A stretch of DNA of 64,000 bases, taken from Rufibacter sediminis (GTDB taxonomy: Bacteria; Bacteroidota; Bacteroidia; Cytophagales; Hymenobacteraceae). The position numbers and the translations under genes are program-made. The stretch spans positions 59,117 to 123,116 of the forward strand of contig NZ_JACOAF010000003.1 in NCBI RefSeq assembly GCF_014269285.1, given 5' to 3'. The notes below the pieces were generated by a model. That model worked only from the letters and a program-made list of their open reading frames with translations, was not told the origin of the DNA and did no database searches. Positions 62,998-64,000 of the stretch are shown piece by piece. How positions within the stretch are numbered: position 1 is the first letter of the stretch; every line of letters begins with the position of its first letter.

Positions 62998-63401
62998 ACT
63001 TCATAAAAGGTAATAAGATTCCTATGATGGTCTAAAACAGGAAACTCCCTGTCCCCCCATGGCTGTTCTACCACTACTGTATTGGTGTCGTAGATAACGC
63101 CTTGACTCTGGTATTCCCTGAATAATTCATTTATTCCCTGTACCTCTATTCTACAACTAGCAGTACCGGCCAGAAAACTTTCGGCACCACTGCAAACAGG
63201 CAGAATGGACAATGCCGCGCCTTTTGAACGCCAACTTTCATCCCCAGACTTCCATAGGTGCAGTTCCACCTCGTCACGGACTAAAATGGCGAACTCGTCT
63301 TCATAGTGACGCGCCTCAAAGCCAAGCTTTTCAGAATAGAATTTGATTGATTCCCCAATATTCCTAACCGGAAGTGCAGGAATGGATTTCTTCATCTTCA
63401 T
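62988..63401 (-). CDS. VOC-family bleomycin-resistance-like protein
   Basis: A 137-residue vicinal-oxygen-chelate protein (IPALPVRNIGESIKFYSEKLGF..., ending PWGDREFPVLDHHRNLITFYE). It is similar to bleomycin-binding proteins that sequester drug without metal catalysis. No enzymatic metal triad is obvious. It is adjacent to mer-like genes on the same strand but separated by 13 bp. Confidence 0.82.
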   Translation of the reverse strand: MKMKKSIPALPVRNIGESIKFYSEKLGFEARHYEDEFAILVRDEVELHLWKSGDESWRSKGAALSILPVCSGAESFLAGTASCRIEVQGINELFREYQSQGVIYDTNTVVVEQPWGDREFPVLDHHRNLITFYEVIG

Positions 63402-63414
63402 GCTTGCGAAGATG

Positions 63415-63624
63415 CTATGCGCAACACGGTTTATCCTGTTGGATAGGGGGGCATTTCACTGTACCGTAGCTACAGAATACGCAGCAGTCACCCTGCAATG
63501 GCTTCAATACGGTATGGCAGTTATCACACTCATAGAAGTACTGGCATGCGTCTGTGGGCATTTGCTCTTCTTTGGCGTGACCGCACTCAGGGCATGTGAT
63601 AGTGGAAGCGGTAAGAATCTCCAT
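63415..63624 (-). CDS. GDCCVxC-domain small protein
   Basis: A 69-residue zinc-ribbon-like protein with CPECGH near the N-terminus, CDNCHTVLKP, and the signature GDCCVFCSYGTVKCPP. GDCCVxC-domain proteins accompany mercury and other thiophilic-metal resistance genes; the function is unproven. It overlaps the MerTP-like gene by one base and is therefore co-translated with it. Confidence 0.85.
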   Translation of the reverse strand: MEILTASTITCPECGHAKEEQMPTDACQYFYECDNCHTVLKPLQGDCCVFCSYGTVKCPPIQQDKPCCA

Positions 63625-64000
63625 TACTTCTTAATCTTGGTTTCTGTGACTTTGTAACCAGTTGCTTTTATGGCTTTCTCTACCTGTTCAAGTGACGTTT
63701 TTGATTTGTCAAACTCCACCACGGCATTGGAATTGGCATAGGAAACCTGTAAGCCCACAATGCCCTGCAACTTGTTCACCTCACTGGCAACGTGCCCTTC
63801 ACAGGCGGCACAAGTCATTCCAGTGATGGTGAACTCTGCCACTGTTTTGGCCTTGGGCTTTTCCTGCACTTTGGGTGCCGTCTGTCTTTCAGGAGCCGCG
63901 TAAAACACGTTGGCATAGTTGGGGAAAGTGAGCATTAACAGCGCGAACGCGGTCACAACGGTAAGGAAAGTTTTGCTTTGCATAAATCTGGGTTTATCTG
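63624..64000 (-). CDS. MerTP-like mercuric transport protein, 5' end outside window
   Basis: The frame stays open to the window edge and contains an internal Met at 63983. It reads as a last membrane helix (KTFLTVVTAFALLMLTF), a linker and a MerP-like heavy-metal domain with GMTCAAC (Cys58, Cys61 from that Met). This layout matches the C-terminal half of fused MerT-MerP proteins, which import Hg2+ to the reductase. If translation starts at 63983, the product would be a single-helix-anchored MerP alone. Confidence 0.72.
   Translation of the reverse strand, partial: DKPRFMQSKTFLTVVTAFALLMLTFPNYANVFYAAPERQTAPKVQEKPKAKTVAEFTITGMTCAACEGHVASEVNKLQGIVGLQVSYANSNAVVEFDKSKTSLEQVEKAIKATGYKVTETKIKK

Overview
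The window looks like a chromosomal accessory region of a Bacteroidota bacterium, most likely Cytophagales/Hymenobacteraceae (Rufibacter- or Pontibacter-like). The grounds are Bacteroidota promoters of the TTG-N20-TAnnTTTG type, lineage-typical families (DUF6660, DUF3570/DUF4266, DUF983, a CzcA-TolC fusion, split YeeE/YedE pairs) and moderate GC. The genus is inference. No rRNA, tRNA or CRISPR was seen.

Region 1 (about 0.5-22.7 kb) is a sulfur-oxidation and persulfide-handling island. It holds a TsdA-like thiosulfate dehydrogenase, two SoxB-like phosphoesterase homologues plus a classical 5'-nucleotidase, a rhodanese with a YeiH-type exporter, periplasmic DsrE, a TlpA-like thioredoxin, a DoxX-DsrE fusion, an MFS carrier, a split YeeE/YedE thiosulfate-type importer, two CstB-like persulfide dioxygenase-rhodaneses, a TauE/SafE exporter, a methyltransferase, an OprD-like porin and a Crp-family regulator. 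Nine copies of a GTGA-N6-T(C/T)AC palindrome lie exactly 22 bp upstream of a TAnnTTTG-like box. They appear to make most of the island one Crp-type regulon.

Region 2 (22.2-33.1 kb) holds DUF983 (still with the operator), a PAP2 phosphatase, a thioredoxin-ApbE-DUF4266-DUF3570 operon linked to extracytosolic flavin chemistry, a VIT-type Fe/Mn transporter, a convergently arranged AbiEi/AbiEii module with three tandem promoter-operators, YnfA, a histidine phosphatase and a second PAP2 protein.

Region 3 (33.4-51.1 kb) is a metal region. It has an mbnH-mbnP-mbnH cassette (diheme enzymes around a WxW copper-protein candidate), then a DUF6660 protein, a CzcA-TolC fusion, CzcB, a NicO-like membrane protein, a Zn/Cd-type P-ATPase, dihydrolipoyl dehydrogenase, OsmC, a His-rich small protein, a CDF exporter and a truncated copper-storage-type gene.

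Region 4 (51.9-64 kb) is defence-like and mixed. It has an uncharacterised gene paired with an XRE-ImmA/IrrE protein, a STAS-like protein, CrcB with a structured leader, a UDG-like protein overlapping an agmatine-deiminase-like protein, a single-chain (type ISP-like) restriction-modification enzyme, a frameshifted CoiA-like gene, a VOC protein, a GDCCVxC protein and the 3' part of a MerTP-like gene cut by the window edge. A dispersed 36-46 bp palindrome family (CGTTTTTGGCC...GGCCAAAAACG) punctuates regions 1 and 4.
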